A stretch of DNA of 64,000 bases from Eunapius fragilis (lineage: Eukaryota; Porifera; Demospongiae; Spongillida; Spongillidae): NCBI GenBank assembly GCA_963681505.1, contig OY811983.1, positions 4,642,122 to 4,706,121 on the forward strand. Reading direction: 5' to 3'. Below are positions 20,800 to 32,744 of this stretch, in pieces. The first letter of the stretch is position 1, and each line of letters begins with the position of its first letter. The notes under the pieces were generated by a model that was given only the letters and a program-made list of their open reading frames with translations, did no database searches and was not told the origin of the DNA. The position numbers and the translations under genes are program-made.

Positions 20800-21580
20800 A
20801 CCACATATATATATATATATGTAAATCTACAATGCACTTCTACTATACAGTCTGGACATTGTTTGGGTTGTTCTGATGGAGAGCCTGCAGGCCAAACATG
20901 AGATCGTATGCTGTACTAGAATGCCCCATGCACCTGCTAAGGGCACACAGATCCATCCAAGTTCTTCACACTTCAGAGTGTTTTCTGACTTGACTTCTGC
21001 AGATGTCTGCTGACCCTCCTGTGAATGTTATACTACACTTATACCGGGAGTATGTATACGAATACGTAATTATAAGCTTGTACATGTACAATTGCAATTG
21101 GCACCATCCACATAATCAATTATATGTATGTGAGTTATGATTGTTGTTACTTTATCCCGTGTTGATTGAGTTTATAGTTGCCTTGCATCGTATAATAACG
21201 CGGTAACTTGTTATACGCAGTCGTGTAGCTTAATAATCTGTTATACATTAGTTGTAGCACAGTTATGCCATAGGTAGCGTGAATTCGAATAACTGCGTAT
21301 AACAGCACTTCGCTCGCAGTGTATTGTCGTGGCCACAGACTTTACATTAATAAGTCGCGTGCTTACATGTCACATTTAATCGACATCGGGCGCGGTTATC
21401 ATGCGCACGCACTCGCCACAGCGCACATGCATCATATACACAAGTATATACTGTAATAAGAAGGTTCTTTAGATGGCTTACTAGTCTCCTCACTGGAATT
21501 TGCCTGAAGAAAGCCATTGTCTTTGAAGCAAGGTGGCGTTTTCCGTGCTCGTTTGCTTCCTTTTGGCAGCATCTTGCGCG
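20800..21580. other. Intergenic, no recognised gene
   Basis: AT-rich with a short TATATATATATATATG run near 20805-20820. No frame of interest. Confidence 0.4.
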
Positions 21581-21711
21581 TTAACAGTCGGCCACTTGCA
21601 AAGCCATGATAATTGCACGCAATTGTAGAACAAAATATTCAAAATTGTATGTACTATGGCAGAGACGTCGGAAATCGTTGATCCCTCGGAAAAACCTCAT
21701 GAATTCAGTCA

Positions 21712-21972
21712 GGCATTGGGGAACTACACGTGGTGTTGGGTTCCCAATCCTCACATGTAAACACCTACACTGTGGAAACAGGGAACTGTCATCAGAATGT
21801 CTGGATCTGCTTTCATAGGTGCATGGCATCACACCTGTAGTGAAGATGATATGTGAATAATTTCATTTGGGGGTCACTAACTAGTCAGTCAGGCATTGGG
21901 AGCTACGTGTGGCATAGGGTCCCCCATCCTGACATGTGCACACCTACCCTTTGGGAACAGGGAACTGTCATA
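21712..21972 (+). repeat. Direct repeat of about 77 bp, two diverged copies
   Basis: About 21712-21790 and 21891-21970 share TCAGTCAGGCATTGGG, a CCCA(A/T)CCTCACATGT-like stretch and ACAGGGAACTGTCAT. The copies lie about 179 bp apart and have diverged moderately. Confidence 0.75.
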
Positions 21973-22000
21973 TTGATATCAAATGTATCATATTCCACTT

Positions 22001-22180
22001 ATCACATTTCAGAACAGCAAATTGCCCAGTCATGGAAACACAAGTGACTGCGGTATGTATGCATGTCTAGTAAGTTTATTTTACATCATTTTTTATGAAC
22101 ATTGCAATAATATCGCACAACAGGCTGCTAGGCTTGTGTTGGAAAATGTTACAATTGAATACACCCAAGTACACTGCTAA
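22001..22180 (+). pseudogene. Ulp1-like cysteine protease C-terminal fragment
   Basis: The frame reads FQNSKLPSHGNTSDCGMYAC and continues into a hydrophobic helix (LVSLFYIIFYEHC). A conserved Gln about ten residues before D-C-G-(V/M)-(F/Y) is the signature of the C-terminal catalytic part of Ulp1/SENP-type (C48) peptidases. The upstream His/Asp part is not recognisable. Such proteases are often carried by DNA transposons, and the En/Spm remains 2.1 kb upstream on the same strand make this a plausible companion gene. That link is inference. Confidence 0.5.
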
Positions 22181-22512
22181 TGTATCCAGCAGGCTTTTCA
22201 AAAGTATTTCACTTTCAGGATATGGTGGAAAGGTTTCATCTCCAAATGTTGTATGAGCTCTCAGTTAGTGATTTGTTCCCTATGAAAATATCAACAGGTC
22301 AATAACTATTCAGGATAAAAAGCATGCATTACTGTCTTTTTTAAAACTATGTTTCATAAGAGATGTGGATAAGGTATGGCTTTGGTAGTGACATTAGCTT
22401 ATTATCCTTTCTTGTTTACTTGGATAGGAAACACTACTTCATCGCCCATCAATGCTCATTGTAAAGCTGTTATTATACCTGAAGACAGTAGGGTATGCTA
22501 CATGTGAAATAA

Positions 22513-22776
22513 ATGGTGAAGCATATATTTTACGTTTTTTCCCCAGCTCCAGTGCATTGTAATGACAATAAAAGTGACACATTTTCGAATCAAAGTACCC
22601 CTGACCACAATGATAGCAGTAATGACAACATTCATAGTAGTGAAAGAGGCTGTTTTGGTTCTAAGAATGTGGAGAAATTCCTAATCCCATCTTACTACAA
22701 CAAGCCAGATGTGGATGATATATGTGCTCTGAAGTGGGGTTTACATCATTATATGTTAAGTTCTTTCCCTCATTGA
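22513..22776 (+). other. Unassigned open frame, 87 codons
   Basis: The frame reads MVKHIFYVFSPAPVHC, then a Ser/Asn/Asp-rich stretch and KPDVDDICALKWGLHHYML. It has no recognised domain. It could be a further remnant of the transposon debris starting at 16.7 kb. Confidence 0.25.
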
Positions 22777-22799
22777 GAAGACCTTGAGCTCCTTACACA

Positions 22800-24027
22800 T
22801 AAGATCACCTACAGTTTTCATTAGTAATCCTTGAAATATATAGTGAACAGCGAATGCCCTTTCAGTAGAATCTTCATAAGGAAAGTTGTGAAGGGCATGC
22901 ATACATGGAGGTAAATATATATGTGATGTCAGTTCTATGCGTTGAGCATCATATCGTAGCCAAGGATAAGAAATTTACTGATGGGACAAACTCAATCTGA
23001 ATATCGTACACATGCATCATGCACGAGTTCTCCAATAACTCAACAGAGTTGATAGAGACTGCATGGCCATTACAGAAGTGCCTGGATATGGTATGTGCAT
23101 ATCAGAATAATGGTCTTACAATATATAACAGTATGATTTAATATACAGGTATCAGAAATCACCCTTTTCATAATAGAGGTAGAAAGCGATATAAAGCTAC
23201 CGCGTCAGTTTCAGAATCACAAATTAATTCATCGTTTGGCCTGAAGTAAGCTACTTTCTTCAGTACTAGTACTCTTTCGGTGATTCCCTTTTCAGTCTAT
23301 CACCGCTCTTATAACGACGAAGTTTGATACAACCCGAGAAGCGGCTATTTCGCATGTCTTTACCCACACATTGCCATAATAACTGCAAATACAAACCTAT
23401 GCTGATTATCATTAGCCGTACGGCCTAATTGTAAGTGATAATTGCTTGGAATGTGAGGCCGAAGAATGTGAGGCTGAATGTGCAGCTAACTTCAACGGGG
23501 TTCATTATATGGAATGCAATTACACTCGTAATTAAGTAGCACCGTGACGTCATTACGGGCTGCAATTTGATTGGTTCTCCAAAATCTAGGATCCAAGAAC
23601 AAAAACGTTCGACCTATGAGCCAGACCCACTTTCCACGTAGCGGTGATGTAATCCATCCACAGCTGTTGGGAATCTGGGTCTGGGTACGAGACTAGATCC
23701 GCCCCTGTTAAGCGCTGGAAACACCTTCCGAAACAAATGTCTGCTCATCGGAGTGTCCAGGAGCCTAACCAAAGTAGCGTAGCAAGGCAACATGCACGTA
23801 GAAGCTAAGACCCGTAAGTTAACGTAATCTTTAATACTTATAACGGGTTTACCTCAACAAAAGAACAGCTTTTTGTAACTGTAAGTCACTCCAAAGCTAA
23901 GACAACTTCACAAAAGCCTTTGTTTGTCCGACAAGGTTGGGAACGAGGCGCAACGAGGATTGCGACAATTATAGTATTACGTTACGCGGTGGTTTCCAGT
24001 AGTCCATGTAATAATTAGGTGTCCTTG
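22800..24027. other. Intergenic, no recognised gene
   Basis: No frame with recognisable protein features. A short block near 23440-23480 (GAATGTGAGGC repeated) resembles one near 27475-27510, so dispersed repeat material is present. Confidence 0.4.
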
Positions 24028-24110
24028 GATACACGCCGAGCGCACGTCCGTCTATTCACGCCGATGAAAGAAATATTCAAATGTATTGAACCCACGGCTG
24101 GACATTTAGT
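24028..24110 (+). repeat. Dispersed repeat, segment A (left of annexin)
   Basis: The block with TACACGCCGAGC and CACGCCGATGAAAGAAATAT then TCAAATGTATTGAACC occurs in reverse complement at about 32745-32810. A roughly 10-bp difference separates the copies near the start. Confidence 0.75.
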
Positions 24111-26400
24111 TTGATAATTAGAGCGTTACGGTATATGGTATAGAAATCATGGCGGTTAGCCTCATTATCGACACCATATGTTCAACGATGTGCCTTGCAA
24201 GATGCTTACATCTGGTGTTATTATAAACATATGCAGTAGTACCAGCAATCATCTGGCTTCAAGACACACACCTGAAACGCTTTCCAATTAATACACGCGC
24301 CACGTTTTCACAGGCATATGACGTACGGCAAGATCGAATAGGTATGAAAGATGTGCGAATTGCGTGTAGCTGCCAATTTTCCCACACATAAGTTTGACAT
24401 ACAGGCAATGTGAAAGCTACAAGTAGTTACTTTATGTCGTCCACTAAGCACGGCCGGCTCTTTTCGGCCTGAACGGACTGCCTGTTTTCTATGAATAATC
24501 ATGACACGTACAATAGAGTACCATTGCCAACGCATTGCAGAGTGTGAAAAACGCATGTCTTTTAAGAGAGCAAGCAAAAAGAACACCATATACCAGTATT
24601 CAGGCCTTGCATGGTGTGGCATTTCACTTTGAGGAGATGCAGCCATGTATACCCAAAGCCCAGTTAATAATGTAGCGTCTGCAAGCAATGACTTCAAATG
24701 CTAGTATATCAAATGTTTGTCTTATTTACTTCATTAATAGCCAAAACATAAGAGTAAGATGTTAATGCATATTAATTATCATTGACCAATAAATTTGATG
24801 CTATGCTTATACACGGTCAGTTTTGTAACACTTCATGTCCACAACTGAGCCAGTGGAATGGAGTGGTTCACCAGGCCAGCTAATTAATTAAGGGTGTGCT
24901 ATTAAGCCTTAAAAGTACATTAGCACTATTTCACACCCAACATTTAATGCTCTTGTCAATCTGCACAATGCACTCACATACATCGTGCAGGTGACGAACT
25001 TTCATGTCATGCAGTTCTATAGTATTTGTTGTGCCCTCTCTTTGCTTATGTTTATAGAGAGGTAGGCGCCTAAGTCTCTGGAGCTGCATCAATTTGCAGT
25101 TGTATAATACATCCCTATTGTTATGACACAGTAGTATTACACTAGACACCTAGCTTGGTATTAAACATTGTAGCAGAGTGAATGTTCCAGAGACATTAAG
25201 GCTTGAATCAGTTACAGATGTTCTGATATGTATATGGCATCTGATACCCTAGATGTTTTGCAATATCAACAATGGCACAAACCTAGTCAAAGAATAGCTT
25301 GACTCTTCCTTACATGCATATGTCTGTGAGGGAATATACAAAAGCCTTAGCAACCACATCAGTCAGCATGACACAACACTGCAATAAAGGTCTCCAGAGT
25401 GAACCTTGTGCATAACTTAGGGAAGTACTAACTATCTGAGAATTAAAATCTATTAAGTGATCAGTGAATAAAATAGTAAGCATCATTGGTGAAGTCAGGG
25501 ATTACAGTGAGTGCAGAACAAGAATCACAGCTGGTCTAGCAATCACAGCTGGTCTAGCAATCACAGCTGGTCTAGCAATCACAGCTGGCCTAGCGATCAC
25601 AGCTGGCCTAGCAATCACTTGGTATTAGCTGCGCAACACCTAAAACAACTTTGCTCTTACTTATACATACATGCATGTAAATGGCTCGTAAGGCTTCTAC
25701 TACAAACTATATCTCCAGGGAGAGGTCAGAGGCAAGAAACCTCAAAGCTAGGGGCCGGGTTGAGATAGCTCTCCATTTTTACTGCCATTGTTCTGGCAGA
25801 AAGAAGATACAAGAAGACACCTATATATGTTCCACATTGATGGAAAAGCTGCTGGGTGCATGGATAGCTTAAATAAGATGATATTAATAAATCAACTCGC
25901 TATACATAGTTTACAGGCTCACCCTGCATGACAACTAAATCCTCAGTGATGAAGTATGGTATGGATCAAGCTTGGACCTCTGCAAGGGTGGAATGTGTAC
26001 TATACATTGCAGGTGTAAAGGTTTCTACTTGATCACTATCAGGCACTATGTACTCCAAAGCATTGGAATATCAAAGCACCATGCATTCTTTCCATCACTA
26101 AAGTTGTCAACGACCTACCAGGTTTCACCTGACACCTTGAAACATCAATAAAGTTAATTATGCACTCACTGTGAACGTTAGTTATCGAATAATACATCTA
26201 ATTCAACATGCAGCATTGAATCTTACTGCCTTAACAACATCAGCTGAACATTGAATGCCAGTATAAATGCTGAATGACTTTATAACCTTTAGCTCTTAAT
26301 GCCATTGACCTAGTTAAAATCATCTTCATCACATGCACTAGGTTTGTGGAAAAGTGGCAGGATTCAGTCAGTCTCCTTCCGGCTTTCCGAACAAGGAGTC
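24111..26400. other. Intergenic, no firm gene
   Basis: Contains a 129-codon minus-strand frame (24308-24697) with a hydrophobic stretch (WYMVFFLLALL) but no recognised domain, and the 18-bp tandem array at 25523-25612. Nothing else stands out. Confidence 0.4.
25523..25612 (+). repeat. 18-bp tandem repeat, five copies
   Basis: The unit AATCACAGCTGGTCTAGC is repeated five times; the last two copies have GGCC for GGTC. One frame encodes the hexapeptide NHSWSS/NHSWPS. There are no spacers. Confidence 0.95.
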
Positions 26401-26578
26401 AAATCCATGTATACATACCATGCATCATTGCACAGAATAACATATGCTGACATATAAGAGATGCAGTTACAGAACTAAAATGGAGTGTGTGATGGAGCAT
26501 CTTATCAACATCGTGTCACAAGATGTGGCAGCAATACCACAATCAACGAAGCTTGAACTTTCAGTACTTGAACTTTCA

Positions 26579-26607
26579 GGACTATACCTATCGTATAGGT
26601 ATAGTCC
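26579..26607. repeat. Perfect 29-bp palindrome (hairpin)
   Basis: The arms GGACTATACCTAT and ATAGGTATAGTCC are 13 bp each with a 3-nt centre (CGT). It lies at the edge of an RT-family fragment. Confidence 0.95.
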
Positions 26608-26760
26608 TTTTGTTGACCTTTGCCGCAACGCACATCTTAGTGTCCAAGTAGAGGTTGGGAATAACCTCACATAGGACAACTCCCGCCCGACCGAGTATGG
26701 CCATCTTAACTTCAAACTTATGCGTGCCACTGCATAAGCTTTGCTAGCCAGGTCTCCACC
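26603..26760 (+). pseudogene. Fragment of the RT plus endonuclease LINE family (copy 2)
   Basis: The plus strand reads FVDLCRNAHLSVQVEVGNNL, then a stop, then DNSRPTEYGHLNFKL. In the larger element on the minus strand near 34230-34290 the matching block is VFVELCHQAHLRVKMEEGSG followed by TRPADVLVQN. Only this short part of the endonuclease region survives. Confidence 0.55.
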
Positions 26761-26849
26761 AATCCTGGCTCAGCTGGACAGTGGTTAAATGCGTGTTGTG
26801 TTAGTTACATAGTCATGTATCAGTATGTAATTATTATAATTGACCTCTA

Positions 26850-27045
26850 AAGAAAGTTATTGCGTAATAGCAAAAGTAATTAATTTTGTTGTTGATTCTC
26901 CTGCTCGCAAAATGAAAGCGAAAAATAAAAGAATGCATTATTTATATTTTTTAAAATAATCCTACTGCGTTAATGTTTGAAAACAATCAAATACGTTTTC
27001 AATGTACAGACGTCCGAAATTGCTGAACATGCAGATAATGTGATT
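26850..27045 (+). repeat. Dispersed repeat, segment B (left of annexin)
   Basis: About 190 bp with TTGATTCTCCTGCTCGCAAA, GAATGCATTATTTA and TACTGCGTTAATGTTTGAAA recur in reverse complement at about 32440-32640. The pair flanks the annexin gene in opposite orientation. Confidence 0.85.
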
Positions 27046-27917
27046 CAATTATCTTAAGCATCACTTAGCAGCTGTACTATGCAGAAGCTATGATATTTAA
27101 ATTATTAAAGTCAGCAAACCAAGTTAAAGTCAACAGGCCTTTCTTATATATTACGTATTGAGCAATTGTCATGTAAGATCTTAAATCAGCGGTACTTTTC
27201 GTACATACGTTCTTACACCTTAGCCCAAGCTTTTAATGCGATCTTATAAGATCTTTCAAGATCAGAATATGAATTTTTTGCTGGGAGCTCCTTTATAGCT
27301 TGCTTTTTGAAGGGACGTAACCATAATCGACGTAACGTAGTTTGCACTCGAATCGCTGGCAGTTGGCGTGGATACTAGGTACCGAAGCCATGTTTGAATC
27401 TCCCTTGGCCTTGCTCAGCTACAGATGGCTTAGACCGCGCGCGCCGATGCTCAGTATGCAAGTGTTAAACCGCAAGGAATGTAGGGCTGAGGAATGTGAG
27501 GCTAGCTTCCATTAGGTTCTTGGCTGCTGATTGCCACCCTCTGCTTGTGGAAGTGTCTTGCTGTTCATGTAGTAATTGCCATGTTCCATCAAGAGCCTTA
27601 ATCAAATTAAAAATGCTTACGCGCCCTATCACGTCACGCTGAGCCCAAATCGAAAGACCAAGTATCATCAAGTATCACTAATGCCATACTATTAGATTGA
27701 GCGCTTGAATGAAGATGACGTTGCAATGTTATAATACTAACTTTTTCGATTCTGCATGAGCCTAGCGTTCGCTTCGACTTTTTGCTTCAAAGTTAAGAAT
27801 GTTCGTAGTTGTACATAAACAGGCGGGCTAATTATTTTAATTTTGACGCGTTGCCGTACTGTTGGCATAGCTGGGTGGCTAAATAAATTGATGGGAAATG
27901 AGAGAGAGTGTGTGTGT

Positions 27918-27945
27918 GGGGGGGGGGGGGGGGGGGGGGGGGGGG
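27918..27945 (+). repeat. G28 homopolymer in the annexin promoter
   Basis: Twenty-eight consecutive G follow a short GT run (GAGTGTGTGTGTG). The tract ends 14 bp before the CRE. Confidence 0.97.
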
Positions 27946-27959
27946 ACGCCGCCCTGTGG

Positions 27960-28005
27960 TGACGTCATCTAAGCTATATAAAGCCCCACTACAATCGGTA
28001 GCTGC
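27960..28005 (+). promoter_or_regulatory. Annexin core promoter: CRE and TATA box
   Basis: A consensus CRE (TGACGTCA, 27960-27967) is followed 7 bp later by a TATA box (TATATAAAG, 27975-27983). Transcription would be expected to start about 28005, leaving a leader of roughly 70 nt before the ATG at 28077. A consensus CRE suggests CREB/ATF control; that is inference from the motif. Confidence 0.75.
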
Positions 28006-28076
28006 AGTGTTGTCTTGGCTCTTCAGTACAAGTTGTATATTTGCACCGCGCGGTGGATAATTTGCAACAGCAGAAG

Positions 28077-31000
28077 ATGGCAAGCGCTCAGGTACGTTCG
28101 CGTGCATATTATATCTAAATGGTTAGTCACGTTGATGGTACGTCACAGAATGGACATGGAACTGTCAAGCCCGCTGCTCACTTTGACTCGGAGGCAGATG
28201 CGGCAGCTTTGAGGAAGGCAATGAAAGGCATTGGTACGTAAATTAAGCGCATAATGATATATGCAAATCCACAGAATGTATAAACTTCAGGGACAACGGA
28301 GGGTGTAATATGGGACAGTTCACGAGAAACGCTATGTTATAAAAATTATTCACGTTTGAATCGCTGTAACTGTAACCGCTGTTAACTTCGTATTCACACC
28401 ACTTCATACTACATCATTTTAGTATGGTAAAATAGATTTTGGGGTGTTCATTAGCTTCGTACCAGTGTTGCAACGTCCGATGCCCTTTGGGGTTCAAAAA
28501 CATTACCGGTAATTATTAGTATTCATACTGTGGTGTGGCTTGTGACTCGCACCTTATAGGTACTGACGAAGCAGCAATCATCCAAATTGTTGCCAATAGA
28601 AGCAACGCACAGAGACAAGAGATCAAGCAAAAATTTAAACTGCTGTTCGGAAGGGTAAGTTTACAAACATTGGTGTGGCTAGGTAGAATTTTGACGATAG
28701 AGAAATCAGAAGAAAAACATAGGTACAGAGATGAATGTTGTATCCATATGCATTAATAGTACATGCACATGTAACCAGCCACCACCAATAGCGGTCGGTA
28801 TTATACCTATTGAAAGGTATTAAGTATGGTAGTTATCTCGCTGTTGTGGTCGGTTCAAATAGGTGGCCTCAAATAAGTAACTTTGGTGAATTTGCTTAAC
28901 CATAGCTCTCACTAACCGCGGGAACTCTTGATCTAGTACATGTACGCGTGTGTAAATTCGTGTGGGGGGAGGCAGGTGGGTAGGCTCGTAGGTGCAGCAG
29001 TAGCAAAAATCAGCTTGCGTTAAACGCGCATTCCACGATAATGTTTACACTATGGATCCATTCATAGGCATGTAGGTAGGTCGCATTATATAAGGTCATA
29101 GCGCGTATATAGGAACATTTTATTTGCGCGGATGGGCCCTCTTGCAGGATCTCTTAGATGACTTGCACTCTGAACTGGGTGGAAACTTGAGAACACTTGT
29201 TCTTGCACTGATGGATTCAAAGGCTGTGTATGATGCCCACTGCCTTCGCAAAGCTATGAAGGGTGTGGGGACTGATGAATCAGTATTGATTGAGATTCTC
29301 TGTACCAGGACCAACCAGGTGGGTATGATATAATATGGTTCAATCTTTGTTTAGCAAATTATGCCATTCAGGAAATCAAGGACATAGTCACTGCATATAA
29401 AACAGGTACACATGCATTGCATCTATAATCTTTGGTGGTAGCTGAATGGTCATGAATACAAATACCCATAAACCTCTTATCTCCACATCAGCACTGCAAA
29501 GAGATCTTGAGAAGGATGTAATGAGTGAGACCAGTGGACACTTTAAAAGACTTCTTGTATCGATGTGTCAGGTATTGTTAGGCTTTCAATTGGTGTGGTA
29601 CGTACATGATGACCACCTCCAACCCTCACCCCACACCTGGCCTTATTCATCCCAGGGTGCCCGAGATGAGTCAACTGCAGTAGACCAAGATAAGGCCAAG
29701 AGGGAAGCCCAGGAGTTATTCCAGGCTGGAGAGAAGAGCTGGGGAACGGATGAATCCAAGTTCAACTTCATCATTGCAAGTCGCAGCTTTGCTCAGTTGA
29801 AGGCCACCTTTGATGAGTACACTAAGGTATGTTATGTTTGCTTGTTTCATATTTAACCAAAACATTTACTTCCCACTGCATTGTATTCGTACAGTTTTTG
29901 TCAACAGTGTATTTAGCTAGTGTAACTAGTAACTAAAAACATTCTCTATGAGAAAGTTGGTGAGATATAGGCAATGGTGGTGTAAAAAGCAGGGAAACAA
30001 AGGTCTATAATAGTAAGGGAAAAAAGTCTGTAGCATATACTATGTTTGTGTGCTAAATATAGGACTATGCCATTTTCCCTTACTATTACAGACCCTTGTT
30101 TACTTGCTTTTTACACCACCATTGCCTTCGAATCCTATATCTCACCAACTTTCTCATAGAGAATGTCTTTAGTTACTTGTTTAATAGATTTTCTCATTTC
30201 TAATTATATGTTATACACTGACCGTATACATGTAGTTGATTGTAAACCATAATCATTTGCTACGTTTTCTGGTTTGGTTATCGACAATTCTAAACTCGTC
30301 AAGATTCTGCTATGTAATCGAGTAGCGTTTAGTACCTCCAATTACAATACAATTACCGAAATATACAATCGACTATTTGATCACAGTAGGCACTCCTCCA
30401 GCCGATTCTGAATCTATTGGTGAAATTTCCATTCTTTAAATGTGTTCCTATCTCAAGTTATGCGTGGTCAAGAAGGAGGAGTAGAAGGAGGATTATTCCG
30501 GGACTCAGTACGAGGACGGGCAGTAACCTTTTCTTCTCTACAACCGCGCTGTTTTGCGACATGAAACAAACGACGAAATTACTCAATTTCGTCTTCTCGT
30601 TCGATTTAAACAACTAGCTAAACGATCCGATCGTCAGGAGTCTCGTTGTAAACGGTCGGGTGTTTGTAATGGTTTCATAGTCGGGGTCAAACCCTATATG
30701 GAAGTTTCTAGCGAAACTTCCGTTATGTACAATGAATGCATGCCCTTGGTGCTTATGGCATCCATGCACAAAATACACGAAAACATTATATGCTTGAGGA
30801 ATGGGTGTTTTTGACAACATGAAGTTCATGCTTAATTGTCGTTTGAGTTCATTTCATTAAACTATGTGCCCGTACATATACAACTTTTCGTAACAGTCAA
30901 TGCAGGCATAATATCATGCAGAGCAATACCTGTAGTATGCTCGTTATCGTTCTCAAAATGATGAATGCTATTCACCTCAGATTGCTCATCGAGACATTTT

Positions 31001-31528
31001 TAGCTCCATTGATCGTGAAATGTCAGGTGATCTTAAGAAGAGCTTCAAGACTGTAGGTAGGTTACACTGCACTGGAGTCATGCACATCAATATTTTTGAG
31101 AGGTGAAAGGTGTGTTAGGTTCTTGGTCCAACACCCACACACTATTCTATACCAACACCAAACCCACACGGTTATGATTACAGTATACAAATATTCCTCC
31201 TTAACACACAGTTCAATGTGTCTACAGCCGTCCAGCCTACTTTGCTGACAAGCTCTATCACAGCATGAAGGGAGTGGGAACTGATGATGATACTCTGATA
31301 AGGGTGGTGGTGACAAGGAGTGAGGTATGTAAATAATTGCAATAGAATTGTAAGTTAGTTGTAGACAAGCAACCATTGTATTTATACACAACCCTCTTTC
31401 AGATTGACTTGGTTGAGATTAAGCAAAAGTTTTTGGAATTGTTCCACAAGACATTGGGCACAATGATTGAAGGAGATTGTTCTGGAGACTACCGCAAGCT
31501 GCTGCTGGCACTTGTTGGTCCCAACTAA
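28077..31528 (+). CDS. Annexin, four-repeat, ten coding exons (321 aa)
   Basis: Annexins bind acidic phospholipid membranes in a Ca2+-dependent way. The exons are 28077-28091, 28149-28233, 28560-28654, 29148-29318, 29372-29405, 29492-29571, 29656-29826, 30981-31056, 31212-31324 and 31403-31528. All introns are GT-AG and the phases fit throughout, giving 966 nt with the stop. The N-terminal head is short ([18 protein letters not shown]). Four repeats follow, with type II Ca2+ sites at residues 31-36 (KGIGTD), 103-108 (KGVGTD), 187-192 (KSWGTD) and 262-267 (KGVGTD). The third repeat has KSW where the others have KG(I/V), a common annexin variation. The C-terminus is LLLALVGPN. The length matches the usual annexin core. 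Intron 7 (1154 bp) carries a foldback MITE. The exact orthologue among animal annexins cannot be told by eye. Confidence 0.95.
29928..30177. mobile_element. Foldback MITE, copy 1 (in annexin intron 7)
   Basis: The element of about 250 bp is largely one inverted repeat. It begins AGTAACTAAAAACATTCTCT and ends with the reverse complement form AGAGAATGTCTTTAGTTACT. The inner arms hold GGTGGTGTAAAAAGC and its complement. Related copies lie at 41740, 48559, 53832 and 56904. Confidence 0.9.
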
Positions 31529-31704
31529 TGCTCACCTTTGCCAGTAGACTATGATGCTGCTAGATCAGTTTAGCGGTTCTAAGCTTTTTTATTTTTGTGT
31601 GAAATGTTCAGACATTAATTCTAGATATTACCAGGTATTTATTACTTGTGTGGGCTTATGCACAAGCACATGTGCTGTGAAAATATAAGGCTTATATGGT
31701 ATTT

Positions 31705-31725
31705 TATTCAATGCGATATTAAATG
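31705..31725 (+). terminator. Possible annexin poly(A) signal
   Basis: ATTAAA within GATATTAAATGC lies about 185 bp after the stop codon. ATTAAA is a common variant poly(A) signal. No canonical AATAAA was seen nearer to the stop. Confidence 0.35.
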
Positions 31726-31779
31726 CTTCCAAAACTCATATTATTAACCGCAAGTATCGACCACGTATTCTCCCTATGC

Positions 31780-31809
31780 GGCTTTCGTACCCCTTGGGGT
31801 ACGAAAGCC
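31780..31809. repeat. Perfect 30-bp hairpin
   Basis: The arms GGCTTTCGTACCCC and GGGGTACGAAAGCC are 14 bp each with a TT loop, about 250 bp after the annexin stop codon. Confidence 0.95.
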
Positions 31810-31949
31810 ATGTAGCTCGATCTCTGATGGTGAATCCAAATCCCTTCAATTTGGGTATGTACATAAAGGACTCCTGTAGCTATTGAACAGATCATTGAGC
31901 CTACTTTAATTTATCGGTGCCGTACCGTAAATCATTTTAAGTACAGAAA

Positions 31950-32120
31950 TCATGGGCGGATACGGATGTAGGAAGGGGGTGGGGGGTTTGGGAGTTGCAA
32001 CCCTCCCCCCCCCCCCCCCCACCCTTTTCATATAATGTTCATAATGTTCCTCCTCTTCCCCCTTTTCTGCTAGGTATGGGCCTCAGTGACGTGGACAGCA
32101 CCCCCCCCCCCCCCAAAACC
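31950..32120. repeat. G/C-homopolymer-rich patch, probable transposon end
   Basis: A GGGCGGATACGGATG-like end leads into G-rich sequence, then C runs near 32006-32021 and 32101-32114. The style (GGCGGAT followed by G runs) resembles termini of hAT-like MITEs. A similar start occurs at 63921. Confidence 0.4.
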
Positions 32121-32439
32121 TTTTCGTATAGCGCCAGAACCCCCCACTTTTTGTATTGGGCCAGAATCTGACAGCACCCCCTCTGAACTTCAGACATTCC
32201 CCATCTAAGCACATCTCTCCTGCATGAAGCAGAGACTGTGGCAAGTGCCATCTGGCAGCAGCCAGGTACCAGTTCGAATCCAGCTTCCAGTTTCCACTAT
32301 CATACCCCAACTACCCACCAGTCTTGTGATGCAGAGTGCCTGTCAGTAGTGGCAGTCATTTAGCATCAAGCAGCAGCCTAGCTAGTATCATACCTACAGC
32401 TCGAACTCAGCTTCGAGTCTTCATTACCATGCTCCAACT

Positions 32440-32640
32440 AGAATTTAAATGCATGTCCAGCAATTTTGGACATCCATACACGTCTGAACATTGAAAACGC
32501 ATGTGATTGTTTTCAAACATTAACGCAGTAGGATTATTTTAAAAATGTAAATAATGCATTCTTTTATTTCTCACTTTCATTTTGCGAGCAGGAGAATCAA
32601 AAACATTTGCTATTACGTAATAATTTCCAATATTGATTAA
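32440..32640 (-). repeat. Dispersed repeat, segment B' (right of annexin)
   Basis: This is the reverse complement of 26850-27045, including TTTGCGAGCAGGAGAATCAA and TTTCAAACATTAACGCAGTA. It has an extra short insertion near TCCATACACG. Confidence 0.85.
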
Positions 32641-32744
32641 TAACATCAAATGGTGCGCGCCCTTATAGTGCAAATTATAAGTGCTGGTGCGTGTGTGAGT
32701 GGGAGGAGCGTGTCGTTTTCTAAATATAATGCTCGTAATGTGCC

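Noticed and set aside
24308-24697. 129-codon minus-strand frame with a hydrophobic segment
   Set aside because: No domain, no splice or promoter support, and composition like the surrounding intergenic DNA.
25523-25612. Regular short repeats that might suggest a CRISPR array
   Set aside because: The 18-bp units are directly adjacent without spacers, and the genome is eukaryotic.
32260-32290. AGTTCGAATCC, similar to a tRNA B box (also GGTTCGATCC near 33182 and GGGTTCGAAGCC near 38561)
   Set aside because: No acceptor stem or A box at the right distance. No tRNA gene supported.
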